A DNA stretch of 64,000 nucleotides from Oliverpabstia intestinalis (GTDB lineage Bacteria; Bacillota; Clostridia; Lachnospirales; Lachnospiraceae), in contig NZ_VUMS01000003.1 in the NCBI RefSeq assembly GCF_009696065.1, positions 119,113 to 183,112 of the forward strand, read 5' to 3'. Below the pieces are notes generated by a model. The model saw nothing but the letters and a program-made list of their open reading frames with translations, did no database searches and was not told the origin of the DNA. The translations under genes and the position numbers were made by a program. Shown in pieces: positions 8,659-19,408 of this stretch (position 1 is its first letter; each line of letters opens with the position of its first letter).

Positions 8659-10050
8659 TTACTGTTTTGGAATATCCATCGGATAGTGATTGTCAAAGCA
8701 GGCTCTGCACAGTGGCAGGTCACCGACCATCGACTGGAGATCTTCGATCTTCATATATCCTAAGGAATCAGCTCCGATTAACTGTCGGATCTCTTCCGTT
8801 GAATGGGAAGAGGCGATCAACAGCTGATTGGATGGTACATCAGTACCGAAATAACATGGGTACAGGAAAGGCGGTGAGCTGACGCGCACATGCACTTCTT
8901 TTGCACCGGCATGTTTCAGAAGGTGGATCAGATTGGCGATCGTAGTTCCACGCACGATGGAGTCATCGACCAGCACAATATTTTTTCCTTTGACAGCGGA
9001 TTCCAGGACGCTTAATTTCAGACGTACACTGGATTCCCGTTCCTTCTGAGTAGGCTTGATAAAGGTACGGCCTACATAGCTGTTTTTATAGAATGCCAGT
9101 CCAAAAGGAATTCCGGATTCCGCCGCGAATCCCTGTGCGGCAGTAATTCCTGAGTCAGGAACACCGACGACCAGGTCAGCATCTGCGGGATAGGCTTTGG
9201 CAAGCGCTGCACCGGCACGAAGTCGGGACTCATATACGGAGATGCCGTCCAGTTTGCTGTCCAGACGGGCAAAGTAAATGTATTCAAAAATGCAATGAGC
9301 CTGCCGGGACTGACATAAGGTAAGGTTAGAGGTGATACCTTCCCGGGTGATCGTTACGATCTCACCAGGTTTGATATCACGGAGGAACTGTGCACCGATT
9401 GCAGTCAGTGCACAACTTTCAGAGGCGATGATATAAGAATCATCTCTCTTACCAAGACAAAGAGGTTTCAGTCCAAGGGGATCACGGACACCGATCAGCT
9501 TGCGGGGGCTTGCGATGACCAGACCGTAAGCACCTTTGATCTTTTCGGCGGTCTTCATGATCGCTTCCTCGACCGATTTGGTACGGACTCTTTCTCTGGC
9601 AATATAATAAGCAATAACCTCTGAATCAGTTGTTGTATGGAAAATGGCTCCGTTTTGCGCAAGTTCATTGCGAAGCTCTTCGGTATTTACCAGATTGCCG
9701 TTATGAGCGAGAGCCAGAGTTCCCTTAATATAATTCAGAACCAGGGGCTGAGCGTTACTCAATGTAGCCGCCCCTGTTGTGGAATAACGGACATGCCCGA
9801 TACCGAGATTTCCTTTCATATTTGAAAGAACATCTTCTTTAAAGACTTCACTGACAAGTCCCATCCCTCTTTGTACATTCATATTTCCCTTGGGACCGCT
9901 GGTGTCAAACACAGCGATTCCGCAGGATTCCTGTCCACGGTGCTGCAGGGAAGAGAGCCCGTAATAGATGGAAGAGGCTGCATCTTCCCCGTGGGGATTA
10001 TAAATACCGAATACACCGCAGGCTTCTTTAATCCGTTCATCCTGACACAT
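8659..10050 (-). CDS. purF: Amidophosphoribosyltransferase
   Basis: The first committed step of purine synthesis: it moves glutamine amide nitrogen onto PRPP. The 463-residue protein has a class II glutaminase domain whose nucleophile, Cys11, would be exposed by removing a 10-residue propeptide (sequence EACGVFG), and a phosphoribosyltransferase domain with the PRPP loop VLVDDSIVRGTT near residue 350. Cysteines in HCIF, YPCYF and PLCRAC match the iron-sulfur ligands of the Bacillus-type enzyme. I chose the ATG at 10050 because GAGGTGG precedes it; a GTG nine bases upstream overlaps that site. It follows glnN by 13 bases, coupling purine synthesis to glutamine supply. Confidence 0.96.
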   Translation of the reverse strand: MCQDERIKEACGVFGIYNPHGEDAASSIYYGLSSLQHRGQESCGIAVFDTSGPKGNMNVQRGMGLVSEVFKEDVLSNMKGNLGIGHVRYSTTGAATLSNAQPLVLNYIKGTLALAHNGNLVNTEELRNELAQNGAIFHTTTDSEVIAYYIARERVRTKSVEEAIMKTAEKIKGAYGLVIASPRKLIGVRDPLGLKPLCLGKRDDSYIIASESCALTAIGAQFLRDIKPGEIVTITREGITSNLTLCQSRQAHCIFEYIYFARLDSKLDGISVYESRLRAGAALAKAYPADADLVVGVPDSGITAAQGFAAESGIPFGLAFYKNSYVGRTFIKPTQKERESSVRLKLSVLESAVKGKNIVLVDDSIVRGTTIANLIHLLKHAGAKEVHVRVSSPPFLYPCYFGTDVPSNQLLIASSHSTEEIRQLIGADSLGYMKIEDLQSMVGDLPLCRACFDNHYPMDIPKQ

Positions 10051-10063
10051 AGATTCCACCTCA

Positions 10064-12166
10064 CTACAGGGAGAACAAAAGCTGATCGTAAGTAGGATAG
10101 TTCAGGATAGAATCCGGAATTAAAGCTTCAATATCACTGGCAACAGTACGGATCTCTTCCATCTTTGCCAGTACCTGATCATGGAATGCTTCTGCACATT
10201 TCTGGGTATCTTCCAGAGCGAAAGAAGTATCGATCAGGGTTTTCAGTTCTGCAACATCTGAAGTCAGAGCAGTGTAAGCAGTGGACAGTTTTTCAACCAG
10301 TGCTTCTTCCGAAGCAGTATCAGCGGCAGCCATAAAGGATTTCTTTGCTGCTGCGTTTTTGGAAACCTCAGCGGCATAGGTGCTGACAGCCGGCAGAAAA
10401 TCTTTGGTGATCATTTCTGCAAGAGTACGAGCCTCGATACCGATGGTTTTTATATAGTTTTCCAGTTTGATCTCATAACGTGAAGCCAGTTCTTCTTTTG
10501 TAAATACATGATGTTTGGTGAACAGTTCCACGTTTTTATCTGCTAACAGCTGTGGCAGGCAGTCCGGAGTAGACGGCAGATTATATAATCCGCGTTTTTT
10601 TGCTTCAGCAACCCACTCATCGGTATAACCGTTGCCGTTGAAGATAACTTTTTTATGTTTGCGGATGGCACGTTTGATCAGTTCATGTACGGCCTGTTCC
10701 ATATCTTCCGGTTTGGTTCCTTCCAGTTCGGTATAGAACTGAGCCAGAGCTTCTGCAACAGCAGTGTTCAGTACCACATTCGGGTTTGCAACAGATGCTG
10801 CAGAACCAAGCATACGGAATTCAAATTTATTACCTGTGAAGGCGAATGGTGAAGTACGGTTACGGTCCGTGGTATCTTTCACAAAGTGTGGAAGTACATG
10901 AGCACCGATATCCAGCTGTACTTTTTTCTGTTTTCCGAAGAAAGTATCATTTTCGATGGATTCCAGAACTGCAGTCAGTTCATCACCAAGGAAGATGGAT
11001 ACGATAGCCGGCGGAGCTTCGTTACCGCCCAGACGGTGATCGTTGCCGGCGCTGGTTGCAGATACACGCATCAGATCTGCATATTCATCTACGGCTTTGA
11101 TGACAGCCATCAGAAATACCAGGAACTGGATATTCTGTGCCGGTGTGCTTCCCGGATTTAACAGGTTTACCCCATCGTTGGTTATCAGAGACCAGTTGTT
11201 ATGTTTACCGCTTCCGTTGATACCCTCGAATGGTTTTTCATGTAACAGGCATACCAGACCATGTTTGTCAGCCACTTTTTTCATGATTTCCATGGTCAGC
11301 TGGTTGTGGTCAACGGCTACGTTTGCGGTATCAAAGATCGGAGCTAGCTCATGCTGTGCAGGAGCAACTTCGTTATGTTTTGTTTTTGCCGGGATACCAA
11401 GTTTCCACAACTCTACATCCAGATCATGCATATAAGCAGCAACCTTTGGTTTCAGTGAACCAAAGTAATGATCTTCCATTTCCTGTCCTTTTGGAGCAGG
11501 TGCACCAAACAGAGTACGTCCGCAGAATACCAGGTCTTTTCTCTTCTTATACAGGTCTTTGTCTACCAGGAAGTATTCCTGTTCCGGTCCGATGGTTGTG
11601 GATACGCTGGTAACGGTTTCATTTCCCAGGAGTTTCAGCATCTTTACTGCTTCTGTGTTCAGTGTCTCCATGGAACGGAGCAGAGGGGTTTTCTTATCCA
11701 GTGCCTCACCGCTGTAAGAACAGAAAGCCGTCGGAATATATAAAGTACCATCTTTAATGAAAGCCGGTGATGTAGGATCCCATGCTGTATAACCTCTTGC
11801 CTCGAAAGTAGCACGAAGTCCGCCTGACGGGAAACTGGATGCATCCGGTTCACCTTTTACCAGTTCTTTTCCGGAAAAGTCCATGATAACTTCGCCGTCA
11901 CCAACCGGTGTGATGAAACTGTCATGTTTTTCAGCTGTGAAACCGGTCATCGGCTGGAACCAATGGGTGTAGTGAGTGGCACCGTTTTCTACAGCCCATT
12001 CTTTCATGGCAACGGCTACAGAATTAGCTACGTCCAACTCCAGATGAGTTCCGTTTTCGATTGTTTTGCGAAGTGCTTTGTACATATCCTTCGGCAGTTT
12101 GTTACGCATTACCTTATCGTTAAAAACAAGGCTTCCATATAAAGCAGGAATTTCTTCATGTGTCAT
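10064..12166 (-). CDS. glnN: Glutamine synthetase type III
   Basis: Makes glutamine from glutamate, ammonia and ATP. At 700 residues it is far longer than type I enzymes (about 440) and has the type III sequences [29 protein letters not shown] and [12 protein letters not shown] near the active site. AAAGGAGAA precedes the ATG. It is first in an operon with purF, starting from a strong minus-strand promoter and a leader with a terminator hairpin. A second, type I glutamine synthetase is encoded at 21125, so the genome keeps two unrelated-length enzymes close together, both behind attenuator-like leaders. Confidence 0.96.
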   Translation of the reverse strand: MTHEEIPALYGSLVFNDKVMRNKLPKDMYKALRKTIENGTHLELDVANSVAVAMKEWAVENGATHYTHWFQPMTGFTAEKHDSFITPVGDGEVIMDFSGKELVKGEPDASSFPSGGLRATFEARGYTAWDPTSPAFIKDGTLYIPTAFCSYSGEALDKKTPLLRSMETLNTEAVKMLKLLGNETVTSVSTTIGPEQEYFLVDKDLYKKRKDLVFCGRTLFGAPAPKGQEMEDHYFGSLKPKVAAYMHDLDVELWKLGIPAKTKHNEVAPAQHELAPIFDTANVAVDHNQLTMEIMKKVADKHGLVCLLHEKPFEGINGSGKHNNWSLITNDGVNLLNPGSTPAQNIQFLVFLMAVIKAVDEYADLMRVSATSAGNDHRLGGNEAPPAIVSIFLGDELTAVLESIENDTFFGKQKKVQLDIGAHVLPHFVKDTTDRNRTSPFAFTGNKFEFRMLGSAASVANPNVVLNTAVAEALAQFYTELEGTKPEDMEQAVHELIKRAIRKHKKVIFNGNGYTDEWVAEAKKRGLYNLPSTPDCLPQLLADKNVELFTKHHVFTKEELASRYEIKLENYIKTIGIEARTLAEMITKDFLPAVSTYAAEVSKNAAAKKSFMAAADTASEEALVEKLSTAYTALTSDVAELKTLIDTSFALEDTQKCAEAFHDQVLAKMEEIRTVASDIEALIPDSILNYPTYDQLLFSL

Positions 12167-12216
12167 GATTTGTTCTCCTTTCTGATTGCCATAGTGTTTT
12201 CAGAATGTTTAAAGAT

Positions 12217-12257
12217 AAAAAAAGACGCCTTGAACCTGTTTCCAAGTTCAAAGCGCC
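12217..12257 (-). terminator. Leader terminator (attenuator) of glnN-purF
   Basis: On the minus strand GGCGCTTTGAACTTGG pairs with CAGGTTCAAGGCGTC, followed by seven T residues. It lies only about 10 bases after the predicted transcription start and about 50 bases before glnN, so it must be read through for expression. The segment before it (ACATAAAGCAATGGCG) resembles the equivalent part of the glnA leader. Confidence 0.75.
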
Positions 12258-12274
12258 ATTGCTTTATGTCCTGT

Positions 12275-12302
12275 AGTATACACGGATATTCTGGATTGTC
12301 AA
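12275..12302 (-). promoter_or_regulatory. Promoter of glnN-purF
   Basis: TTGACA (12302-12297) and TATACT (12280-12275) are 16 bases apart on the minus strand, a near-consensus sigma-A promoter directly ahead of the attenuator. Confidence 0.75.
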
Positions 12303-12381
12303 TCCCTGATTTGAAAAAAAACAAAAAAATTTTCCGGATTTGCATGGAAATAAACATTACATTGTTGAAGAAAATGGTGTA

Positions 12382-13045
12382 TTATGCCGCAACAGCCGCA
12401 GAAGCGTTTCGTGCGTATGGTATTCCGACCCGCTACGTGGAAGGATACTATCTGTCCGGGGATGATATTCACAGCGAAGCAAGCGGGATTAATAAACTGA
12501 CCGGGGCAGGCGAGTAAAAATACTGCTCTGGAAGATCCGTCCTTTGAGGCAAATCAGGTTGCTTCTGGTTATTCTTTGTCTTGGGATTCTGGAGATCGGA
12601 AGAATCCTGGACTATGAGTGGATGCACAGAAAATTTGCCCGGGCAGATCAACAGAAAAAAGTCCGCATCTATACACATCTATACAGAAGAAATGCAGAAA
12701 TTGCCGGCTTTTCTCGGAATATCTATGAGCCTTGGATGGAAAACCGGTGAAGTAGATCAGAAAATTCATGAAAAATATCAGGGAGTAGAGGCAGGTGCAT
12801 ATCTTCGCGTATGTGAGATTCTGGAAAAATCTATCTATGGACAGCAGAATCTGGAGCCTTATGAGATGCGGACAGTCTCTGCATTTATGAAAAAACTGGA
12901 AGTAATCGGAGGTAATACACTCAACCGGAAAGAGAGAATAGAACTTCGATATGGTTATGTTGTACGGATAATGGAAAAAATCTGTCGAAAAACAGGGCAA
13001 AAAGGAAAAACAAAAAAAAACAGCAGAAAAGAATTGACAAAATAA
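12382..13045 (+). pseudogene. Remnant of a transglutaminase-like (TgpA-type) membrane protein
   Basis: Three reading-frame pieces look like parts of one gene. The first (to 12517) reads AEAFRAYGIPTRYVEGYYLS, typical of the transglutaminase-like core around its catalytic site. The second (about 12544-12750) has a hydrophobic helix followed by IYTHLYRRNAEIAGFSRNIY. The third, in another frame to 13045, continues with GVEAGAYLRVCEILEKSIYG and a basic tail, resembling the cytoplasmic C-terminus of such proteins. Stop codons and frame changes separate them and the long N-terminal membrane part is missing, so it is a decayed gene. The pyrG promoter now lies in its 3' end. Family assignment is by eye. 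Confidence 0.6.
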
Positions 13046-13062
13046 AAGGAAAGGGACATAAT
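13034..13062 (+). promoter_or_regulatory. Promoter of pyrG-gltB-gltD
   Basis: TTGACA (13034-13039) is followed 17 bases later by CATAAT (13057-13062), or 19 bases later by TAATAT. It overlaps the end of the broken transglutaminase-like gene. Confidence 0.6.
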
Positions 13063-13083
13063 ATTAGCATTAAAAAGCACTGA

Positions 13084-13124
13084 CAAAGGCGTCAGAGATC
13101 CGAAAGGGTTTCTGACGCCTTTTT
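13084..13124 (+). terminator. Leader terminator (attenuator) of pyrG-gltBD
   Basis: AAAGGCGTCAGA pairs perfectly with TCTGACGCCTTT, and the inner GATCC/GGGTT helix is capped by a GAAA tetraloop; a T-run follows. It lies about 15 bases after the predicted start and about 115 bases before pyrG. No other gene ends here, so it is most likely an attenuator. Confidence 0.75.
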
Positions 13125-13128
13125 GCGT

Positions 13129-13214
13129 AAGCAACGAGCCAAAGTATGTGGCTGCATGAGGCCTTGGCGACTGTTGCGACAACCTGAGAAATTCGGAAAA
13201 CGTATTTCTCATAG
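13129..13214 (+). repeat. Structured intergenic repeat, family 2, copy C
   Basis: It shares the pattern GCAACGAG..AAAG, CTTGGCGACTG, CGA and a terminal hairpin with copies at 44141 and 44649. Here the final helix is TGAGAAAT/ATTTCTCA. It starts just after the attenuator T-run and ends a few bases before the pyrG ribosome binding site. Confidence 0.75.
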
Positions 13215-13239
13215 TTTTTCAAACGAGGAGGAAAATGTG

Positions 13240-14844
13240 ATGGCAGTAAAATATGTGTTTGTGACAGGTGGCGTAGTATCCGGCCTTGGAAAGGGAATTA
13301 CGGCAGCTTCGCTTGGGAGACTTCTGAAAGCCAGAGGCTATAAAGTGACTATGCAGAAGTTTGACCCATATATCAACGTGGATCCGGGTACGATGAATCC
13401 TATTCAGCATGGGGAAGTGTTCGTTACGGATGACGGTACCGAGACGGATCTGGATCTGGGACACTATGAACGATTCATTGATGAGAGCCTGGATAAGAAT
13501 TCCAATGTGACAACTGGAAAAATCTACTGGTCCGTTCTGCAAAAAGAACGTCACGGAGATTATGGCGGAGGAACCGTACAGGTAATCCCGCATATAACTA
13601 ATGAAATCAAAGATCGTTTTTATAAACCAAAGTCAGAGGATGATAACCGCATAGCAATCATCGAGGTGGGTGGTACGGTAGGTGATATCGAAAGCCAGCC
13701 GTTTCTGGAGGCCATCCGTCAGTTTCAGCATGAAATCGGTCATGAGAATGCGGTTTTGATCCATGTGACTCTGATTCCGTATCTGAAAGCATCCGGGGAG
13801 ATGAAGACAAAACCAACGCAGCAGAGTGTCAAGGAACTGCAGGGAATGGGCCTGTGGCCGGATGTTCTGGTATGTCGGAGTGAATATGAGATCTCGGAAG
13901 AGATGAAAGCAAAGATTGCACTGTTTTGTAACGTTCCGGTGAATCATGTATTACAGAATCTGGATGTGGATTATCTGTACGAGGCACCTCTTGCCATGGA
14001 AAAAGAACATCTGGCACAGGTGGTATGTGAATCTCTGCAGCTTCCCTGCCCGGAACCGGATCTGAGTGACTGGAAAGAGATGGTAGACAGTTTGAGAAAT
14101 CCGATCTACGAAGTGGAGATTGCCATGGTCGGAAAATACATTCAGCTGCATGATGCATATCTGAGTGTGGTAGAAGCACTGAAACACGGTGGAATCGCAG
14201 CACATGCGAATGTAAAGATCCGCTGGGTAGACTCTGAAGAAATCACACCGGAAAATGTAGCAGAGAAGTTAAAAGGAGTGGATGGTATTCTGGTACCTGG
14301 CGGTTTCGGAACCCGTGGTACGGAAGGAAAGATCGAGGCCATCCGCTATGCGAGAGAAGAAAAGATCCCGTTCCTTGGTATCTGCCTGGGTATGCAGATG
14401 GCGATCGTGGAATTTGCCAGAGATGTGATCGGCTATAAAGATGCCAACAGCATCGAGCTGGATCCGGAAACCACACATCCGGTCATTGCGCTGATGCCGG
14501 AACAAAACGGTGTGGAAGATCTGGGCGGAACCCTTCGCCTCGGTGCCTATCCATGTATCCTGAAAGAAGGAAGCAAGGCAAGAGAATTATACGGAACCGA
14601 AGAAATCAGCGAAAGACATCGTCATCGCTATGAAGTTAATAACGATTATCGACAGGAACTGGAAGAAAACGGAATGGTACTTTCCGGACTGTCACCGGAC
14701 AAACGCATCGTAGAGATGCTTGAGATTCCCGGTCATCCATTCTTCGTGGGAACCCAGGGACATCCGGAACTGAAATCCAGACCAAACCGCGCACATCCGC
14801 TGTTCCGCGGACTGATCCAGGCGGCAGTAGCGTATCACCAGTGA
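13240..14844 (+). CDS. pyrG: CTP synthase
   Basis: Aminates UTP to CTP with glutamine nitrogen. The 534-residue protein has the synthetase domain starting [16 protein letters not shown], and a class I glutaminase domain with the nucleophile Cys382 in GICLGMQ and the His508/Glu510 pair in [15 protein letters not shown] stands nine bases before the ATG; the long upstream open frame is repeat sequence. Its TGA is followed after 14 bases by gltB, so CTP synthesis and glutamate synthase are co-transcribed, an arrangement that groups glutamine-consuming enzymes. Confidence 0.97.
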   Translation: MAVKYVFVTGGVVSGLGKGITAASLGRLLKARGYKVTMQKFDPYINVDPGTMNPIQHGEVFVTDDGTETDLDLGHYERFIDESLDKNSNVTTGKIYWSVLQKERHGDYGGGTVQVIPHITNEIKDRFYKPKSEDDNRIAIIEVGGTVGDIESQPFLEAIRQFQHEIGHENAVLIHVTLIPYLKASGEMKTKPTQQSVKELQGMGLWPDVLVCRSEYEISEEMKAKIALFCNVPVNHVLQNLDVDYLYEAPLAMEKEHLAQVVCESLQLPCPEPDLSDWKEMVDSLRNPIYEVEIAMVGKYIQLHDAYLSVVEALKHGGIAAHANVKIRWVDSEEITPENVAEKLKGVDGILVPGGFGTRGTEGKIEAIRYAREEKIPFLGICLGMQMAIVEFARDVIGYKDANSIELDPETTHPVIALMPEQNGVEDLGGTLRLGAYPCILKEGSKARELYGTEEISERHRHRYEVNNDYRQELEENGMVLSGLSPDKRIVEMLEIPGHPFFVGTQGHPELKSRPNRAHPLFRGLIQAAVAYHQ

Positions 14845-14858
14845 GAGGAGAAAATGTG

Positions 14859-17800
14859 ATGAAAGAAAATCAAGGTTTATATCGACAGCAATTTGAGCAT
14901 GATAACTGTGGTATCGGAGCGGTCATCAACAGCAAAGGTATCAAAAGCCACACTACTGTAGAGAATGCTCTGAAAATCGTAGAAAATCTGGAACATCGTG
15001 CAGGAAAAGATGCAGAAGGAAAAACCGGAGACGGTGTAGGTATCCTCCTGCAGATCTCCCATAAGTTTTTCAAAAAAGAATGTGAAAAACTGGGAATCGA
15101 GATCGGAGAGGAGAGAGAATATGGTATCGCCCAGCTCTTCTTCCCGCAGGATGAACTGAAATGCAACCAGGCAAAGAAGATGTTTGAGATCATCGTGGAA
15201 AAAGAAGGCCTGGAACTGCTTGGTTATCGTGAAGTTCCGGTTTATCCGGAAGTTCTCGGACACAAAGCCAGAGTCTGTATGCCACACATCGTGCAGGCAT
15301 TTATCAAAAAACCTGTCCGTGTGGAAAAAGGTCTGGAATTTGACCGGAAACTGTACATCGCCCGCCGCGTCTTTGAACAGAGTAATGAAAATACGTATGT
15401 AGTATCCATGTCCAGCCGTACGATTGTATACAAAGGTATGTTTCTGGTAGGACAGTTGCGCACCTTCTTCGGCGATCTGCAGGATAAAGATTATGAATCA
15501 GCCATCGCCATGGTACACTCCCGTTTCAGTACCAACACGAATCCAAGCTGGGAGAGAGCGCATCCGAACCGTTTTATCGTACACAACGGTGAGATCAACA
15601 CTATTCGCGGTAATGCCGACAAGATGCTGGCACGTGAGGAAACAATGGAATCTTCCCATCTGAAAAATCAGCTGCATAAGATCCTGCCGGTTGTAGATAC
15701 CAGAGGATCTGACTCTGCTATGCTTGACAATACACTGGAATTTCTGGTCATGAGTGGTATGCCGCTTCCACTGGCAGTTATGATCACCATTCCGGAACCA
15801 TGGACGAACAATAAAACACTGGATCAGGATGAGAGAGATTTCTATCAATATTATGCAACTATGATGGAGCCGTGGGACGGTCCTGCCTCCATTGTATTTT
15901 CTGACGGTGATCTGGTCGGTGCGGTTCTTGACCGTAACGGTCTACGTCCATCCCGTTACTATGTATTAAAGAGCGGGGATGTGATCCTGGCTTCCGAGGT
16001 CGGCGTTCTGGAAGTACCGGAAGAAGAAATCGTGTTAAAAGAGCGTCTGCACCCTGGAAAGATGCTGTTAGTCGATACTGTAAAAGGAAAAATCTATCAG
16101 GATGAAGAACTGAAAGAAATCTATGCGACCAAACAGCCGTACGGTGAATGGCTCGACAGCAATCTGGTAGAATTGAAAGAACTGAAGATTCCGAACAAAC
16201 ATGTGGAAGAATACGGTAAAGAGCAGAGAAAACAGCTTCAGAAAGCATTCGGCTATACCTATGAAGAATATAAGAATTCTATCCGTACCATGGCCTTGAA
16301 CGGCGGAGAGGCAATTGCAGCCATGGGTGTGGATACACCACTGGCAGTACTTTCTGAAAAACAGAGACCGTTATTTGATTACTTCAAACAGTTATTTGCC
16401 CAGGTAACCAACCCGCCGATCGATGCGATACGAGAGGAGATCGTCACCAGCACTACGATCTATGTAGGTAAAAAGGGTAATCTGCTGGAGGAAAAACCGG
16501 AAAACTGCCAGGTATTAAAAATCAACAATCCGATCCTGACCAATACGGATATGCTGAAGATCAAACAGATGCACAAACCGGGATTCAAGGTGGCAGTTGT
16601 TCCGATTACCTATTATAAGAGTACGAAACTGGAACGCGCGATCGACCGTCTGTTTGTGGAAGTGGATAAAGCATACAAAGATGGTGCCAATATTCTGGTT
16701 CTTTCCGACCGAGGTGTGGATGAAAACCATGTGCCGATTCCGTCCCTGTTAGCGGTATCTGCCGTACATCAGCATCTGGTCAATACAAAGAAACAGACAT
16801 CTCTGGCCCTGATCCTGGAGTCCGGGGAACCGAGAGAAGTCCATCATTTTGCAACACTGTTAGGTTATGGTGCCTGTGCAGTCAACCCATATCTGGCCCA
16901 GGACAGTATCCGGGAACTGATCGAAGAGGGACTGCTTGACAAAGATTATTATGCCGCAGTGGATGATTACAATGCAGCAATCCTGCATGGTATCGTAAAG
17001 ATTGCTTCCAAGATGGGTATTTCCACTATTCAGTCTTACCAGGGTGCGAAGATTTTTGAAGCCATCGGTATCTCTCAGAAAGTTATCGACAAATATTTCT
17101 CCGGAACCGTCAGCCGCGTGGGTGGTATCACTATGGAAGATATCGCAAAACAGGTGGATGAGAAACATTCCCAGGCATTTGACCCGCTGGGACTGGCCAG
17201 TGATCTGACACTGGACAGCCTTGGAAAACATAAAAGAAGAAGCGGTGGAGAAGAACACCGTTACAATCCACAGACCATTCATATGCTGCAGCAGTCCACC
17301 TGGACCGGAAGCTATGATATGTTCAAACAGTATACTGCAATGGTAGACGAAGAACAGAGCGGCTATCTGAGAAGTCTGATGGACTTTAATTATCCGGAAA
17401 ATGGTGTGCCGATCGACGAAGTAGAAAGCGTGGATGAGATCGTAAAACGATTCAAAACCGGTGCCATGTCCTATGGTTCTATTTCTCAGGAAGCCCATGA
17501 GACACTGGCAATTGCCATGAATCATCTCCATGGAAAATCCAATACCGGTGAAGGCGGTGAAAGTGATGACAGACTGGATTCCGCAGGAAGCGATAATGAC
17601 AGATGTTCTGCAATCAAACAGGTAGCATCCGGTCGTTTTGGTGTTACCAGCCGATATCTGGTAAGTGCAAGAGAGATTCAGATCAAGATGGCGCAGGGTG
17701 CAAAACCCGGTGAAGGCGGACATCTTCCGGCGAAAAAAGTATATCCGTGGATCGCAAAGACCAGACATTCCACACCGGGTGTGAGTCTGATCTCCCCGCC

Positions 17801-19403
17801 ACCACATCATGATATTTATTCGATTGAAGACCTGGCACAGCTGATCTACGACCTGAAAAACGCAAATAAATACGCAGGAATCTCCGTAAAACTGGTTTCA
17901 GAAGCAGGTGTTGGTACGGTTGCGGCAGGTGTTGCCAAAGCCGGTGCACAGGTTATCCTGATCTCCGGATACGACGGAGGTACCGGAGCCGCTCCGGAAA
18001 GTTCTATCCACAACGCAGGTCTTCCATGGGAGATGGGACTTGCAGAGACCCATCAGACCCTGTTACAGAATGGTCTGAGAAACCGTGTCCGGATCGAGAC
18101 AGACGGTAAACTGATGAGCGGCCGTGATGTGGCTATCGCAGCACTGCTCGGTGCGGAAGAGTTCGGTTTTGCAACCGCTCCGCTGGTAACCATGGGCTGC
18201 GTGATGATGAGAGTCTGCAACCTGGATACCTGCCCGGTAGGTGTGGCTACCCAGAATCCGGAACTGAGAAAACGCTTCAAAGGAAAACCGGAATACGTAG
18301 AGAATTTCATGCGCTTTATCGCTCAGGAGCTGCGGGAATATATGGCAAAACTGGGTGTTCGCACGATCGATGAGATGGTAGGAAGAAGTGACCTTCTGAA
18401 AGTAAAAGAAGACGCAAAAACACCGATGGCAGCAAAGATGGATCTGTCTCAGATCCTGTACAACCCATATGCGGGAGAAAAAGAGTGTGTGACGTTCAGT
18501 CCGGAAAAAGTATACGATTTCCAGCTGGAAAAAACGCTGGACGAGAAAGTACTGTTAAAGAAACTGGAGAAATCCGTAGAGAAGGGAACGAAAGCTTCTC
18601 TGGATCTGAAAGTCGGCAACACCGACCGTTCCTTCGGTACGATCCTCGGTGCAGAGATCACCCGTCAGCACAAAGACGGACTGCCGGAAGACACTATTAC
18701 CATCAACTGTACCGGTGCCGGCGGACAGAGCTTCGGGGCATTTATCCCGAAAGGACTGACACTGCGCCTGTGCGGTGATACCAACGATTATTATGGAAAA
18801 GGACTTTCCGGTGGAAAACTGGTTGTCTTCCCGCCGAAGAACAGAGGATACAAAGCAGAAGAGAATATCATCGCCGGTAACGTAGCCCTGTATGGAGCCA
18901 CCAGCGGTAAAGTATTTATCAATGGTGTGGCAGGGGAACGTTTTGCAGTCCGTAACTCCGGAGCCTACGCAGTTGTAGAGGGTGTGGGAGAACATGGATG
19001 TGAATATATGACCGGTGGCCGCGTGGTCGTTCTTGGTAAGACAGGAAAGAACTTTGCAGCAGGTATGAGCGGTGGTATCGCTTATGTACTCGATGAGAAC
19101 AGCCATCTGTATCGGAATCTGAACAAAGATATGATTTCCATTGAAAAAGTGGAAAACAAATACGATATCAAAGAACTGAAAGAACTGATCGAGGAACATG
19201 TGGAAGCCACAGGATCCGAGAGAGGTGCGTTGATTCTGGAGCATTTCCAGGAGTATCTGCCCAAATTCAAAAAGATCATCCCGAATGATTTCAAGAAGAT
19301 GATCGCTCTTTCTGCAAAGCTGGAAGAGAAAGGAATGAGCACAGAGCAGGCACAGATGGAAGCATTCTATGAAAGTTTCCAGACCAAACCGACGGAGGAG
19401 TAA
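14859..19403 (+). CDS. gltB: Glutamate synthase, large (alpha) subunit
   Basis: Converts glutamine and 2-oxoglutarate to two glutamates. The 1514-residue protein has the class II glutaminase with Cys17 (NCGIGA) as nucleophile after a 16-residue propeptide, a central domain, the FMN/2-oxoglutarate domain, a 3Fe-4S cluster at Cys1114, Cys1120 and Cys1125, and the C-terminal beta-helix with repeated GxGG turns. The start at 14859 has GAGAGGAG in front. It is the middle gene of pyrG-gltB-gltD, five bases from gltD. Confidence 0.97.
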   Translation: MKENQGLYRQQFEHDNCGIGAVINSKGIKSHTTVENALKIVENLEHRAGKDAEGKTGDGVGILLQISHKFFKKECEKLGIEIGEEREYGIAQLFFPQDELKCNQAKKMFEIIVEKEGLELLGYREVPVYPEVLGHKARVCMPHIVQAFIKKPVRVEKGLEFDRKLYIARRVFEQSNENTYVVSMSSRTIVYKGMFLVGQLRTFFGDLQDKDYESAIAMVHSRFSTNTNPSWERAHPNRFIVHNGEINTIRGNADKMLAREETMESSHLKNQLHKILPVVDTRGSDSAMLDNTLEFLVMSGMPLPLAVMITIPEPWTNNKTLDQDERDFYQYYATMMEPWDGPASIVFSDGDLVGAVLDRNGLRPSRYYVLKSGDVILASEVGVLEVPEEEIVLKERLHPGKMLLVDTVKGKIYQDEELKEIYATKQPYGEWLDSNLVELKELKIPNKHVEEYGKEQRKQLQKAFGYTYEEYKNSIRTMALNGGEAIAAMGVDTPLAVLSEKQRPLFDYFKQLFAQVTNPPIDAIREEIVTSTTIYVGKKGNLLEEKPENCQVLKINNPILTNTDMLKIKQMHKPGFKVAVVPITYYKSTKLERAIDRLFVEVDKAYKDGANILVLSDRGVDENHVPIPSLLAVSAVHQHLVNTKKQTSLALILESGEPREVHHFATLLGYGACAVNPYLAQDSIRELIEEGLLDKDYYAAVDDYNAAILHGIVKIASKMGISTIQSYQGAKIFEAIGISQKVIDKYFSGTVSRVGGITMEDIAKQVDEKHSQAFDPLGLASDLTLDSLGKHKRRSGGEEHRYNPQTIHMLQQSTWTGSYDMFKQYTAMVDEEQSGYLRSLMDFNYPENGVPIDEVESVDEIVKRFKTGAMSYGSISQEAHETLAIAMNHLHGKSNTGEGGESDDRLDSAGSDNDRCSAIKQVASGRFGVTSRYLVSAREIQIKMAQGAKPGEGGHLPAKKVYPWIAKTRHSTPGVSLISPPPHHDIYSIEDLAQLIYDLKNANKYAGISVKLVSEAGVGTVAAGVAKAGAQVILISGYDGGTGAAPESSIHNAGLPWEMGLAETHQTLLQNGLRNRVRIETDGKLMSGRDVAIAALLGAEEFGFATAPLVTMGCVMMRVCNLDTCPVGVATQNPELRKRFKGKPEYVENFMRFIAQELREYMAKLGVRTIDEMVGRSDLLKVKEDAKTPMAAKMDLSQILYNPYAGEKECVTFSPEKVYDFQLEKTLDEKVLLKKLEKSVEKGTKASLDLKVGNTDRSFGTILGAEITRQHKDGLPEDTITINCTGAGGQSFGAFIPKGLTLRLCGDTNDYYGKGLSGGKLVVFPPKNRGYKAEENIIAGNVALYGATSGKVFINGVAGERFAVRNSGAYAVVEGVGEHGCEYMTGGRVVVLGKTGKNFAAGMSGGIAYVLDENSHLYRNLNKDMISIEKVENKYDIKELKELIEEHVEATGSERGALILEHFQEYLPKFKKIIPNDFKKMIALSAKLEEKGMSTEQAQMEAFYESFQTKPTEE

Positions 19404-19408
19404 GAGAA

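Noticed and set aside
16860..17810. Long minus-strand open frame (316 codons) over gltB
   Set aside because: Shadow of a certain gene, Cys/His-rich nonsense translation, no ribosome site.
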